Assembly: GCA_965267335.1 (NCBI GenBank)
Contig: OZ253953.1
Span: 3,968,001-4,032,000, forward strand
Length of the DNA: 64,000 bases
Direction: 5' to 3'
Source of the DNA: G965267335 sp965267335
Lineage (GTDB): Bacteria > Bacteroidota > Bacteroidia > Cytophagales > JAAEPT01
The notes under the pieces are model-generated. The model was not told the origin of the DNA. It did no database searches and saw nothing but the letters and a program-made list of their open reading frames with translations. Both the position numbers and the translations under genes were made by a program. Positions 29,001 through 36,933 of the stretch are shown here, in pieces (position 1 is the first letter of the stretch; the number at the start of each line of letters is the position of its first letter).

Positions 29001-30793
29001 TAGAGTACAGCAGGTTCATACGCCATGGCATCCATATTATCATTCCCCATCTGCATTCTGTGGTTTAATCCATCTCTGAACTGGGTATAATTAAAGTCAT
29101 TACCTGAGTTTCTTAATACCATCTGATCGTGTTCCTGAATATTGGGTTTGTCTTTGAAGACGAAGTCAAAGTGGTCTTTACCATATTGATCTCGGGGAAT
29201 CAAACGAAGGCTTTTCATTGGAAAACCTCTTGACCACCCACCAAATATTTTCACTCCACAATCCTGCTCGAAGCCCTGTACATCAGAATCGTTGAAATAC
29301 TCAATGTGGATTTCTCTTTCCCAATCCTGCCAAAAGTTTGCATCAAAATGAGGAAATGATGCTTCTCCATTAGGACCAAGCTCATATATTCCTATATCAT
29401 AGTCGAAAAAGTTATCCGGATGCGTACTGATTGAGATAACAGGGAGGTCATGGTTGTCAACAATAAAATAGGAGTTAGTCTCTATTTTGGATTTTTTGGT
29501 AATGTAACCTGACCTAAAGCAACCAGCCCGAATTACCCGGGTATCAGGAATACCAATACTACCTGAGTAATTTGTAGAGGTAGCAGTAGGCTTACTACCG
29601 TCTGTCGTATATTTTACTGTAGATAGACCACTACCACAAGTACAACCTGTAGTTTGTGCAGAAGTATAAAATCCCGCGGGGAGGGAGAAAGTCAAAGTAT
29701 CTTCCCAAATTCCCATATAGCTTGTAGAAGTCGCATTGGATGCTGTTGGTGTAGCAGGGTCAAGAAAAGCAAATCCTCCGGTACCATTCGGCAAACGCCC
29801 GTAAGTAATGTCGTCATGTAATTCTGGTAGCCCTACCTGATCAACCAGTGATGATGATGCATCATATAATGAAATAGTTTCTCCATTGTTACTGATTTTA
29901 AAATTAGTATGCAGGTAATATGTTCCGGTAGGAGGAGTAAACCATGCCGGAATAGTACTATAGTTCACGATTGCCGTTGATACGCCAACTTGAAGCCAGG
30001 GTCGGGCAGATAAATCAGTTGAGGCTGATGAAACATTGTGTACTTGAATTGCTAATACGTTGTTGCCATTAACAATCAGTGGCTTCCATACATTTTTGTC
30101 AATTGTATATTCAGCTGGATTCCCCCCGGAATACAGTACCGCCTCATCATTTCCATCCGCAAAATCATCAAATGCAGGTGGGTTTCCGGAAATATTCTCT
30201 CTTGCAATTTCAACCCCGTTTAAATAGGCAACAAAACCATCATCGTAGTCCATGTGAAATATTATTTCTTGAATTTCAGCACTATCAACCACATTGAAAG
30301 TCCTACGCATATACACGGACTCCGTACCACCTGGGACCACAGTATTATCATCTCCATCACCCATCCCGATCCCGCCTGGGCCAGAATTCCATGATCCATC
30401 ATTGAAGCCTATGTCTGTCCAGTCGGAAGCTGGTTCTGAAGTTGGAATCATATATTGCCAGGTATCATCCTCTTTAACAATGCTTTCCCAGTGATCTATA
30501 TAATCAACCCTATCCTTGCCAGATGCGAAAATGGTCAGGTACTCTCCTGCCCCAATTGTGATATTTGGAAGCACCCAGCTGTTTACCGCCAAAGTAGTGT
30601 CTGTAATTTGGTAACCATTCAGGTTCACTGAAGAACCTCCGGCATTGTAGAGTTCGATCCAATCTTCATTATCTCCATCGTTATCATAAAGAGAAGTAAA
30701 GGTTTCGGAACTGATTTCATTGATAACGACCTGTGCATATACCTTAGTCAGGTACACACTGCACAACAGCAGAATTAGATAGATTCTTTTCAT
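23033..30793 (-). CDS. Giant secreted lamin-tail/CotH-kinase protein with T9SS type A domain
   Basis: About 2586 aa from the ATG at 30793, which opens the signal peptide (MKRIYLILLLCSVYLTKVYA); starts at 30802 or 30841 are possible but add only residues before it. Domain order: lamin-tail domain (VVINEISSET ... NEDWIELYNAGGSSVNLNGY), jelly-roll-like domain (FNDGSWNSG ... DDGFVAYLNGVEIAREN), chitobiase-like domain (VKYTTDGSKPTATST), CotH domain at about 440-840 (LRLIPRDQYGKDHF, MVLRNSGNDFNYTQFRDGL, AVLYINGEYWGIHNMRERV, FDTDFGLNMWGG), a bacterial-repeat domain, a second lamin-tail domain (ITFNEINYNSSDAYDAGDW), Ig and PKD units, seven tandem repeats of about 83 aa, and a C-terminal T9SS signal (IRIYPNPFSDEAVL). 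CotH domains are atypical protein kinases; this one acts outside the cell if active. Cargo-scale surface adhesin-like protein. Confidence 0.9.
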   Translation of the reverse strand: MKRIYLILLLCSVYLTKVYAQVVINEISSETFTSLYDNDGDNEDWIELYNAGGSSVNLNGYQITDTTLAVNSWVLPNITIGAGEYLTIFASGKDRVDYIDHWESIVKEDDTWQYMIPTSEPASDWTDIGFNDGSWNSGPGGIGMGDGDDNTVVPGGTESVYMRRTFNVVDSAEIQEIIFHMDYDDGFVAYLNGVEIARENISGNPPAFDDFADGNDEAVLYSGGNPAEYTIDKNVWKPLIVNGNNVLAIQVHNVSSASTDLSARPWLQVGVSTAIVNYSTIPAWFTPPTGTYYLHTNFKISNNGETISLYDASSSLVDQVGLPELHDDITYGRLPNGTGGFAFLDPATPTASNATSTSYMGIWEDTLTFSLPAGFYTSAQTTGCTCGSGLSTVKYTTDGSKPTATSTNYSGSIGIPDTRVIRAGCFRSGYITKKSKIETNSYFIVDNHDLPVISISTHPDNFFDYDIGIYELGPNGEASFPHFDANFWQDWEREIHIEYFNDSDVQGFEQDCGVKIFGGWSRGFPMKSLRLIPRDQYGKDHFDFVFKDKPNIQEHDQMVLRNSGNDFNYTQFRDGLNHRMQMGNDNMDAMAYEPAVLYINGEYWGIHNMRERVNPEYVEANHGVDHKDVNFLEFDGDVKQGSGDGFTALLDFVENNDMTNSANYDQVKDMLDIENFVDYFAVETYHQNGDWPHNNIRYWSSPETGNKWRYIYFDTDFGLNMWGGYPASDDELDRVVNATDNVHSPMLKKLLTNDDFKCYFAERYADLINTTFDPDNYKDSADAIAAVISSEISNHHDRWTDWPGAAQWPGNVDHIKDYMDDRPAYARDDIEGQLSGVSGQYTITVDVSPAGAGVVKISTVIPDTYPWSGVYFGGCPVEVTAYPNEGYEFSNWSASGVSLSTGSVSNDITFTQNASLTANFNSTSNIGQITFNEINYNSSDAYDAGDWVELYNHGNGTVDLSGWVFKDGNDFNEFIIPSGTVLNPDEYLVIFRNDSMFTANHPSVANKVGPFNFKLSNGGERLRLYNSIGVLKSDVTYDDVAPWPTGADGMGFTLELDDPAGNLNDPANWFVGCVGGSPGGPYVQCPCSPVDLGADDYLCISGGSITLNSGLTGPHTNRSFQWYREGSPVGTSSTLNVILSGTYSLQVDSLGCVQTDEVEIYDNFTVNLGPDAELCSPATYTFATGLTNPALNFTWYEDAVLMGGETSPQLTVTTPATYSVTVSGGSCPNSTDEAIVTSAAAVPTHDTICEPGGVFNLSVTGPSNYDWYDAPTGGSLIHSGDNYTTPNHTATTTYYVEDADFFNGTVGPATTTEPGGDVWTNDDFDNAGYKLKFNVLQDLVLDAVWVDADGPQDVTITVSSGPDAGSLTPLHTRTVSITSGGWQRIPLGFELTPASGLWIDAEGSTGELAMSGNTGTAWGPSNPYEAPGFIEIYRTEPDWADNQGWFFYLYNWEFSSGPGPCDRVPVVAFVENCSTVAADFTADNTAICEGSTVTFTDNSTDATSWNWDFGAGSFPSTATGAGPHTVTYFTAGTKNVQLTVSDGVDNDVMLKPSYITVDAAPTTASAGIDQTICASSIVLPGNTPSVGSGEWTLEGGSGNFVNANNANTTVNTLGVGANTFRWTISNGVCTPSTDEITITREEAPSAAFAGADETVCGSGTTLNASAATSGTGTWSVVTGNGTFGNSNDPATTVSGMTAGSNIYRWTVSTGGVCPDETDEVEITSTTSVTTASAGANQSVCESDLVNLAANAPGAGETGTWTIVSGAGILSVDDPSSESSAVTISGAGTAVLEWEISNGVCTPSTDQVTINIDASPSVAFAGNDQAICADNTTLSATSPSVGTLTWTLVSGGGTFTNSNDPSTTITGLNQGDNVLRVNISNGACPDETDDVTITRDANPSTAVAGGDETVCSSGTNLSATTPTTGSGSWIVISGGATIVSPTDPGSSVTNLGIGDNVFRWEVTNGSCPSSTDEVTITRDENPSVANAGGDQSVCSTSGSLSGSIPTVGTVNWNVISGSAAVTNPSDPSSSVTGLSLGDNVFEIVISNGVCSTSTDQVTITRDANPTTATAGADQSICSDNTILTGNNPAIGSGVWTQVSGTSVTISDNTNPNSAVTAIPVGVVTLRWTVTNGTCAASSDDITITRTAAAPASVSLTPAGAQICEGENQVYTALPVNGGTTPTYEWFVNSVSQGAASTTNTFNLVSPSDGTQIYVVMNSSLGCASGSPATSTTETITVDQAPSIANAGNDQTICGSSTNLTATSPSVGTGIWSVISGPVTISDPNDPVSAASGINPGTVTLRWTVSNGSCPDETDDVNITSSTSQVVSSSITASKNPICAGETITFTSTNSNEGTSPDYQWLVDGSDVGNNSDSYVTNALTDGQTVQLVLTSSSACVTANPANSNVITIGVDDPDNITAISGNSTIPCNTSGEVYSVPATSGSIYNWNVPSFMTINTGQGSDQIITSSSSQTGAGNITVQQTTASGCVGSTVSLTVTSDCVNGLGDQIEVDIRIYPNPFSDEAVLLAESSVSGTYEYTVYDMRGVVMERGSGETGVGQKIGRDLMSGVYQIVLISKETVFVEKFIKEK
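24355..26115 (-). repeat. Seven tandem ~83-aa repeats (SprB-like) in the giant CotH protein
   Basis: Seven units in a row, each about 250 bp, with the pattern (P)xxAxAGxDxxxC ... WxxxSGxxxxxNPxxxxxxxGLxxGxNxxxWxxSNGxCxxxTDxVTITRD. An eighth unit stands apart at about 23825-24075. Each has two cysteines (after DQT/DET and after NG), likely a disulfide. Repeats of this style occur in gliding adhesins such as SprB. Confidence 0.85.
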
Positions 30794-30933
30794 ACGTTTC
30801 ATCTTCGGTAAGACCCACCAATGCTGTATTGTCGCATCCATCTGTCTTTAGAGAATACGCAATTGTATCAGCGACACTAAAATTAAAGTGCCGGGTAGTC
30901 TTCTAGGTTAAATCTCAATGATGTGGAATCTTT

Positions 30934-30978
30934 GAGTAAGGTTAACTCAAATATAATTTAATATTAAGAAATTACAAA
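30934..30978 (-). promoter_or_regulatory. Consensus promoter of the giant CotH gene, with palindrome at the start site
   Basis: Minus strand: TTTG (30975-30978), exactly 19 nt, TATATTTG (30948-30955), a perfect match to the Bacteroidota consensus. Immediately downstream, at the expected start site, lies GAGTTAACCTTACTC (30934-30948) with the GTAA-NN-TTA core shared with the GH8 leader. The 5' leader is about 150 nt. The rest of the gap 30842-31433 shows no gene I can support. Confidence 0.6.
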
Positions 30979-31433
30979 GCAACTCGTAAGCAGCTTAAAT
31001 ACAACGCAATACAGATCGCATCAACCTCATTTTTTTGCTGATTTATACTTCAGCGGTAGTTTCAATATGATATCAGTCTATATTCAACAACTTTCATACT
31101 AACGCAGAAACGATTAACCCAATCAGAATGAGCAAATTACATGTCTCGGGTTGAGAATAGATACCTATAAGTAAAATCCAGGAACAGAATTTGAATATAA
31201 ATAATTGAATCTTAGCGCCTGAAATTCCGTATATCTAATTCCAATGGATCACCGGTAAGCCGTCCATAACTTACAACATTAAATAAAAGTAAAACACAGC
31301 ACCTGTTTAGGAGCTTGTCTGAGGACATTATCAAGATGCACTACTCAAACCTAAACATATTGCGGTTCCATTGGGGCTGTATTGGAAATAACAAATTTGA
31401 TAGTATCTCGATGCTGATGTTAAAATATGAGGA

Positions 31434-31997
31434 ATGACAGAACTAGAGAGTTATAAAGATACCGTATTGACGCTGTATGATTCAATGGTGTCTAAAAATT
31501 TAACCCTTGTATACGAAGGAGAAATCAACCAACATCTGACAAAGGCCTTTTCAGAAATGGCTGTTTCTAATATGGAATCCAACGAGTCTGACACGGTCAA
31601 AAACAGAGTCTTTCATGTGATGATTGAATGCTTGCAGAATATCGCGAAGCATTCGTATAACAGTAAAGAAGCTGAGAGAGCTTACAGTGGAAATGGACTC
31701 TTTATCATCGGGAATACCGACAATGAATATTTTGTTATCACAGGAAACAGAATACTAAACGAAAAGGCCGATGTCATCAAAGAAGTCCTTGACAACCTGA
31801 ATACACTTGATAAGGATGAAATCAAGCAACTTTATAAACAAAAAATTAAAGAATCCCGTCTTTCGGACAAAGGTGGAGCTGGGCTTGGGCTCATCGATAT
31901 TGTGAAGAAAACCGGTAATACAATTGAATACTCTCTCCAAAGTATGGAGAACGAGACTTCTTTCTTAATTCTAATCACTAAAATAAACCGAGAATAA
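31434..31997 (+). CDS. siaB: SiaB-family protein kinase (DUF6272)
   Basis: Protein of 187 aa. It looks like a minimal GHKL ATPase: an N-box-like helix VMIECLQNIAKHSY near residues 64-77, and a glycine-rich lid SDKGGAGLGLIDIVKKT near 140-156. In Pseudomonas aeruginosa SiaB phosphorylates the small protein SiaC on threonine. The next gene, one base downstream, is a SiaC homologue, which supports the assignment. No SiaA-type PP2C phosphatase or SiaD diguanylate cyclase is adjacent. Cytoplasmic. Its upstream 590 bases contain no gene I can support. Confidence 0.85.
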   Translation: MTELESYKDTVLTLYDSMVSKNLTLVYEGEINQHLTKAFSEMAVSNMESNESDTVKNRVFHVMIECLQNIAKHSYNSKEAERAYSGNGLFIIGNTDNEYFVITGNRILNEKADVIKEVLDNLNTLDKDEIKQLYKQKIKESRLSDKGGAGLGLIDIVKKTGNTIEYSLQSMENETSFLILITKINRE

Positions 31998-31998
31998 A

Positions 31999-32385
31999 AT
32001 GGAACTATACAAAGTATCTGCAACTGATGAAACCCCAAAGGTTACATTAAACCCGGACACTGGAATTCTGGAGCTTGAGGGTAAATCCTTACCAGAGAAT
32101 GTGAGTGTTTTTTATGATCCTATCATGGCCTGGTTGAACGAGTATAGTGCATCACCAGCTACCAAGACACTCCTTGAAATGAAACTCAAGTACTTCAATA
32201 CAGCATCATCAAAAATACTTCTTGATATGCTTATGAAACTAGAAGAAATCAAAACGAACGGTCATGAAGTTGTCGTCAATTGGCACTACAATGAAAACGA
32301 TGAAGATATGGAAGAGGCCGGTGATGAATACTCGGATATAGTGGAAGACCTACCCTTTGAGTTCTTGCCTTATAAACAAGACTAA
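31999..32385 (+). CDS. siaC: SiaC-family regulatory phosphoprotein (DUF1987)
   Basis: Protein of 128 aa. Matches SiaC: TPKVTLNPDTGILELEGKSLPENVSVFYDPIMAWLNEY, then LKYFNTASSKILLDMLMKLEEI. The threonine in FNTASSK is residue 68, the same number as the phosphorylated Thr68 of P. aeruginosa SiaC (family knowledge), so the switch residue is kept. The acidic C-terminal tail (NENDEDMEEAGDEY) is longer than the core needs. One base separates it from siaB; a hairpin terminator follows at 32398. In Pseudomonas the pair controls a diguanylate cyclase; the target here is unknown. Confidence 0.87.
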   Translation: MELYKVSATDETPKVTLNPDTGILELEGKSLPENVSVFYDPIMAWLNEYSASPATKTLLEMKLKYFNTASSKILLDMLMKLEEIKTNGHEVVVNWHYNENDEDMEEAGDEYSDIVEDLPFEFLPYKQD

Positions 32386-32397
32386 GCGAGCTATTTA

Positions 32398-32447
32398 TTG
32401 GATCATAGTGCGCCATAAATACCATAACTCACTATGATCCAAATTTT
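32398..32447 (+). terminator. Terminator of the siaBC operon
   Basis: A perfect 13-bp stem, TTGGATCATAGTG (32398-32410) with CACTATGATCCAA (32430-32442), a 19-nt loop and a short T run (32444-32447). Confidence 0.7.
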
Positions 32448-32509
32448 ACTTGCTAATTTTTCGTTTCTTTAATTACCTTTCTGGTACAATTTTGGCTCAC
32501 TTGTTCAAC

Positions 32510-32905
32510 ATGAAGAGATTCTTAACTGCAATTCTGTTCTTTACAGGAACTTTGACGCTGGCTCAGTCACCTGATTTCTCCAGCCCTGAAGGAGTTGTAA
32601 ATACATTCTATAGTGCTGTTCAGTCTCGTAACGTAGAACTCTTATCCCAATGTATTCATCCCGAGTCAACCCATCGCGAAGCATTGCAATACTACGCGAG
32701 GAACACATCGGAGCAACAGATCAAATCTTATGAAGATCGAATAGGAGAGTTTGGTTATATTGACAGGGTAACACCTCCCAATGAAGATTCCGAAAAGCAA
32801 TGGACAAAAGTGGAAATTGTTTTTTACAAGACCGGTGGTGAGTCACACACGGTGAGAGTCTATGTTACCGAACATGATATGGGATACCGTATTATCTCAT
32901 TCTAA
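32510..32905 (+). CDS. Secreted NTF2-like small protein, function unknown
   Basis: About 131 aa from the ATG at 32510, which opens a signal peptide (MKRFLTAILFFTGTLTLAQ). A frame start at 32450 would run through the siaBC terminator region and is rejected. The mature part (SPEGVVNTFYSAVQSRNVELLSQCIHPESTHREAL) has the first-helix pattern of NTF2-like or DUF4878-type domains, then a beta half (KQWTKVEIVFYKTGGESHTVRVYVTEHDMGYRI). Probably a periplasmic binding or stress-related domain; no catalytic residues seen. Monocistronic. Confidence 0.72.
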   Translation: MKRFLTAILFFTGTLTLAQSPDFSSPEGVVNTFYSAVQSRNVELLSQCIHPESTHREALQYYARNTSEQQIKSYEDRIGEFGYIDRVTPPNEDSEKQWTKVEIVFYKTGGESHTVRVYVTEHDMGYRIISF

Positions 32906-33147
32906 GTTCTCCTATTCTATTTGGAACACTAACTTCTATTTTGGTGACGCCCCGTAAAAAAAATGCCGAATAAATAATTCAGCGCATAGAACAAATCGGT
33001 TTCGATTTCCCTAAAATCACCTCTTAAAAGGCTATATCCAACATTTCGATAAGCAATCCTCCTAGAAAAAATTTACTAAAAATAGTGAGTAAACATCATG
33101 AGGTGCACTCGTAAAATATAATAAGAAAACTAAAAACGGAACCTTAT

Positions 33148-33282
33148 ATGTTTGACATCATAAACCCCGATAGTAATTCAATACTATTTTTTCAACATTG
33201 GAAAAAAAGATTCAGAGAGTCAAAATCCATGGTAGAGCAAGCAAGTCGAAAACCAAGAAGAAAATTAGGCAGGAATATTTAA
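33148..33282 (+). CDS. Small basic protein, 44 aa, unrecognised
   Basis: ATG at 33148, stop TAA at 33280-33282, 44 codons. It begins MFDIINPDSNSILFFQHWKK and has a strongly basic second half (RKPRRKLGRN): 13 Lys or Arg in the last 26 residues. A rho-independent terminator follows 25 nt after the stop (33307-33346), and the 240 bases upstream are AT-rich and free for a promoter. Basic charge suggests nucleic-acid or membrane contact, but no family is recognised. The rest of the gap 32906-33348 shows no other gene. Confidence 0.5.
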   Translation: MFDIINPDSNSILFFQHWKKRFRESKSMVEQASRKPRRKLGRNI

Positions 33283-33306
33283 AATCTAAATAGCTGATTC
33301 TTCTAT

Positions 33307-33346
33307 AAGGCCAGTAATCCTCCCTGGAGTGCTGGCCTTTGTTTTT
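33307..33346 (+). terminator. Terminator after the 44-aa gene
   Basis: Stem AAGGCCAG (33307-33314) with CTGGCCTT (33332-33339), 17-nt loop, then T-G-TTTTT to 33346. The T run is on the plus strand; the hairpin could also slow minus-strand transcripts ending at 33349. Confidence 0.75.
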
Positions 33347-33348
33347 CG

Positions 33349-36300
33349 CTACAGCACAACAATCTTTTGTACGCTCATTTTACCCTCTCCTTTTAAACTG
33401 ACAGAATATATACCTTTGGGCAAAGAGAATAAAGAAACCTGCTCTAAATAGCCTGCTTCGATTCCCTGTAATCGCTTCCTCACTACTGGTACACCACGCG
33501 CATCAAGAATCTCCAACAACGATGACTCATACCCTTCACTGTTGATGAGTATATTAATCATACCCTGTGTTGGGTTCGGGAAGACATAAATATCATTGTT
33601 ATGGGGTTGCTCTTCTTCAAGTGACACAATACAATCCAGACCGTTCATGGAACCTGGGCTACCTTTGACACACCTTGCTTCCCAGGAAGTGGACAAACTA
33701 CCATCATCCGATGGTGTTATTTTTTCCAAAGTATAACCCTGCCCATCTGCAAGAACATCCCATGGAGCTTCATCATCAAATAATAGCTGCTCAACAAGAT
33801 CACCCTTGGCATCATATAGCTCTATCAACTCTCCAGCGTTGCTAAAGCTGAATCCAAGGTTCCCGATATAGTTGGAAACAGTGGGGTTCACTTGCTTAAA
33901 CTTTGTTGTATCATTACACACTACAAGGTATTCACCAGAAGCGATCACGGTGCCCTCCGGCATCACATAACTATTGTAATCTCTTGAGTCAGATATGGAC
34001 CAGCCTGAAATATCCAGGTCCACCGAACCATAATTATATAACTCCAACCAGTCATCGGTGTCAAATATAATAGAAGAGTTGTAGTTAATTTCATTGATTG
34101 TTAACTCCAGAGGAACCGAACTGCCAGTAAAAAAGGCCGTAAAGGTTGCATCCTGATCAACATTCAGGGTAATAGACTTGTTCGGGTCAGAACCTGAAAT
34201 CAGTGGTGCTTCCCACCGGTCAAAGGAATACCCCGGATTGGCTACTGCTGTTATTGTTACAGGCACACCATCAAAATACACCCCAGTCCAGGGTAAGCTT
34301 TCCGGGTAAATGGTATTAATTTTTATATATCCTGCTCCGGGCGGGTTTACCTCCAAAGTTATATCCACTTGTTTATTAAGGGAGAACCTTTCCTCAATAT
34401 GATCACGATGTAATGCAGGACGTTGGTTGATATAATCGCGTAACTCCTGGATATAGTAATCATGGGTAAACATATTCCCTCCCCATCGGGCATAATGAAT
34501 TGGTAATTCATTATCCATTTCGTTCTTTACCTGATCCAGAGTATTATTAAAATAAGTAGGCAGGTAAATCGTATTCATCAAATCTGCTGAACGATTAATG
34601 AAATAGTTGCGATAATCAGGATTCGCCAAAAAAGATGTCATCATCTGAGAATGTGGATCTGTACTACCATCCATCAGTCGACTGATCATGTTGGAATCCA
34701 TTGGCAATAAACCCCAAACACCATGAGTGATATCGGTATCATACATAATATACCGTAATTTGTATTCCCCGGTGCGATGACGCCAAAGCTTTAGGTTATT
34801 TTGTGGCCAGTCCCAATTGGACAAAAACAGGTTACACGCGAAATAATCTGCCATAGACTCCATATCGAAATACTGACTGTAGTTGTCATAGTTGGATTGA
34901 TCGGATAGGTCGGAGTTGGTAACCCCCCAATGCAGAATCCAGAAATCACTGGCATCACCTGCTATAGTTTGTCCCCAGGTATCTATCAAATCAATCTCAT
35001 CCGAAGGAAAACCTGAGTTATCTTCAATAAAATGATCATTGATTTTTTCTCGAATATTCTGAATACCCCAATACTGGCCATTTATGAATAAGATTGCTGG
35101 CTGAAAACTTTGGTACTCAAAATCAGTGGCTCCTACAATGTTGGATTGATTAGTTCCGTCCCTCAGATTGGAATTCAAAAAGTCATTCCCGGAGTTTCTC
35201 AGCACAATCTGTTTAAAACTGGAGTTCTTCTTATCCTCAAAGAATTTATAATCAATCCGATTTTTACCATACATACTTTTGGCCTTTATTCTCAAACTTT
35301 TTTGATCCTGAGTCCGTGACCAACCACCAAAGATTTGGGTACCCGCATCTTGTTCAAACTGTTCGGTTCCTGTATTATCAAAAAATTCGATATGAACAGG
35401 CTTTTCCCAATCCATCCAATAGTTGGCTCCGGTATGGGGCATCGGTGCTGTCCAGCCAGGACCATCAACATAAATCCCTTCGTTGTAATCCCAAAAATTC
35501 TCCGGGTTGGTGGTTAATGAAATTACTGGCAAATCCTTGTCTTGGTTTATGAAATAGGTGTTTGTCACAACCTCTCCCGGCAAGAAGCCAGAAGAAAAAC
35601 ATGCGGCACGGACAGGTGTAGTGGTGTCGATTGCAATAGGGCCAGTGTATAATGTGGAACTCGAAGTTGGTAGTGACCCATCAATTGTGTATCTGATTTC
35701 CGAACTACCGGTAATACTTACCGTTTGCGAAGAATTATAAAAGCCAGCTGGCAGATCAAATGTGAGCACATCAGGACAGTAGCCAAAATACCCAGTAGAG
35801 GCATTGTTTGTAGCCCCGGGCGTGCTGACATCAAAGATTACCCAATTCGTATTTCCGTCAGGTTGGCGCCCGGCAGAGTGATCCAGTTGCATTGCTCCTG
35901 TATTGACCTGATCAATTATGGTATTGCTCTCATCTAGTAACGAAAGCTGTTCACCATCCTTATCTAATTTGAAATTAGTATGCAGAATACTTGTCGCTCC
36001 AGAAAACCACGATGGCGTATTATAGAAGTAACTGCTCCCTGATGAGATCCCAAACGAAAGAAATGGGCGGACAGTCATATCCGATGAAAACGCGTTTGCA
36101 TTATGGGCTTGAATGGCCAGGACATTGGTCCCCGTCACTAGTGTGTTTTCAATAATCGAATCGTGAATCAAATACCTTGAAGGATCACCACCGGAGTACA
36201 TCTGTGCTTCATGATCAATAGTTGTATAAGTATCATAAGTTGGTGGTTGCCCGGTTATATTGTTTGATCGAGCTATTTCGACCCCGTTTAGGTATGCGAC

Positions 36301-36867
36301 AAAACCATCGTCAATATCAATATCTAATATTGCAGAGGAAATATCATTTATGTCCGGGATTACAAATTCCTTCCTAATGTAGACCGAAGAAATGGGATTA
36401 CTGAGAATTGTATTATCATCACCATCACCATATCCAAAACCTCCAATTGCCTGAGCTATCCCGCTATCATCGAATGATAAATCATTCCAATTCGAAGGTG
36501 GTTCAGCGCTTGGGACCTCGTATCTCCAGATGGCCGTATCATTAATCGCGGTCTCCCAGTGATTAACAACCACGGTTCGATTTTTTCCTGAAGCAAATAT
36601 GAGCAAATAATCTCCGGAAGGGATCACAACAGACGGAAGGGTAAATGTATCACTACTTCCATCAATCAACTTATAGTTCGACAAATCAACACTTGTTGCA
36701 CCTGCATTATATAACTCAATCCAGTCCTCAGCATCTCCATCCTCATCAATCAATCCATTACCTGAGTCGTTGAACGAACTGACTTCATTAATAACTATCT
36801 GTCCCCGAGTAATAGTACTCCACGATAGAAAAATCAAAAAAAAGAATATTGGTCTGGCGGTCTTCAA
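33349..36867 (-). CDS. Secreted lamin-tail/CotH-kinase protein with T9SS type A domain
   Basis: Protein of 1172 aa from a TTG start (no ATG before the signal peptide PIFFFLIFLSWSTITRG). Same order as the first half of the giant CotH gene: lamin-tail (IVINEVSSFND ... EDWIELYNAGATSVDLSNY), jelly-roll-like (DDGFVAYLNGVEIARSN), chitobiase-like (IRYTIDGSLPTSSSTLY), CotH domain at about 450-830 (QKSLRIKAKSMYGKNRIDY, IVLRNSGNDFLNSNLRDGT, AILFINGQYWGIQNIREKI, YDTDITHGVWG), bacterial-repeat domain (VTITAVANPGYSFDRWE), second lamin-tail domain, then the T9SS signal (IYVFPNPTQGMINI). Last gene of the minus cassette with DUF2490, DUF4956 and the VTC domain. Likely a surface kinase acting on secreted targets if active. 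Confidence 0.9.
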   Translation of the reverse strand: MKTARPIFFFLIFLSWSTITRGQIVINEVSSFNDSGNGLIDEDGDAEDWIELYNAGATSVDLSNYKLIDGSSDTFTLPSVVIPSGDYLLIFASGKNRTVVVNHWETAINDTAIWRYEVPSAEPPSNWNDLSFDDSGIAQAIGGFGYGDGDDNTILSNPISSVYIRKEFVIPDINDISSAILDIDIDDGFVAYLNGVEIARSNNITGQPPTYDTYTTIDHEAQMYSGGDPSRYLIHDSIIENTLVTGTNVLAIQAHNANAFSSDMTVRPFLSFGISSGSSYFYNTPSWFSGATSILHTNFKLDKDGEQLSLLDESNTIIDQVNTGAMQLDHSAGRQPDGNTNWVIFDVSTPGATNNASTGYFGYCPDVLTFDLPAGFYNSSQTVSITGSSEIRYTIDGSLPTSSSTLYTGPIAIDTTTPVRAACFSSGFLPGEVVTNTYFINQDKDLPVISLTTNPENFWDYNEGIYVDGPGWTAPMPHTGANYWMDWEKPVHIEFFDNTGTEQFEQDAGTQIFGGWSRTQDQKSLRIKAKSMYGKNRIDYKFFEDKKNSSFKQIVLRNSGNDFLNSNLRDGTNQSNIVGATDFEYQSFQPAILFINGQYWGIQNIREKINDHFIEDNSGFPSDEIDLIDTWGQTIAGDASDFWILHWGVTNSDLSDQSNYDNYSQYFDMESMADYFACNLFLSNWDWPQNNLKLWRHRTGEYKLRYIMYDTDITHGVWGLLPMDSNMISRLMDGSTDPHSQMMTSFLANPDYRNYFINRSADLMNTIYLPTYFNNTLDQVKNEMDNELPIHYARWGGNMFTHDYYIQELRDYINQRPALHRDHIEERFSLNKQVDITLEVNPPGAGYIKINTIYPESLPWTGVYFDGVPVTITAVANPGYSFDRWEAPLISGSDPNKSITLNVDQDATFTAFFTGSSVPLELTINEINYNSSIIFDTDDWLELYNYGSVDLDISGWSISDSRDYNSYVMPEGTVIASGEYLVVCNDTTKFKQVNPTVSNYIGNLGFSFSNAGELIELYDAKGDLVEQLLFDDEAPWDVLADGQGYTLEKITPSDDGSLSTSWEARCVKGSPGSMNGLDCIVSLEEEQPHNNDIYVFPNPTQGMINILINSEGYESSLLEILDARGVPVVRKRLQGIEAGYLEQVSLFSLPKGIYSVSLKGEGKMSVQKIVVL

Positions 36868-36933
36868 AAATTAACTGAATGTAAACAAGAGGTTAAATTT
36901 ACATAAAAAATACAACAAAAACTAAGCTAAGTC

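Noticed and set aside
31336..31437. A 33-codon plus-strand frame whose TGA overlaps the siaB start (ATGA)
   Set aside because: Composition is not protein-like and there is no ribosome-binding site or codon bias; kept only as a remote leader-peptide possibility.
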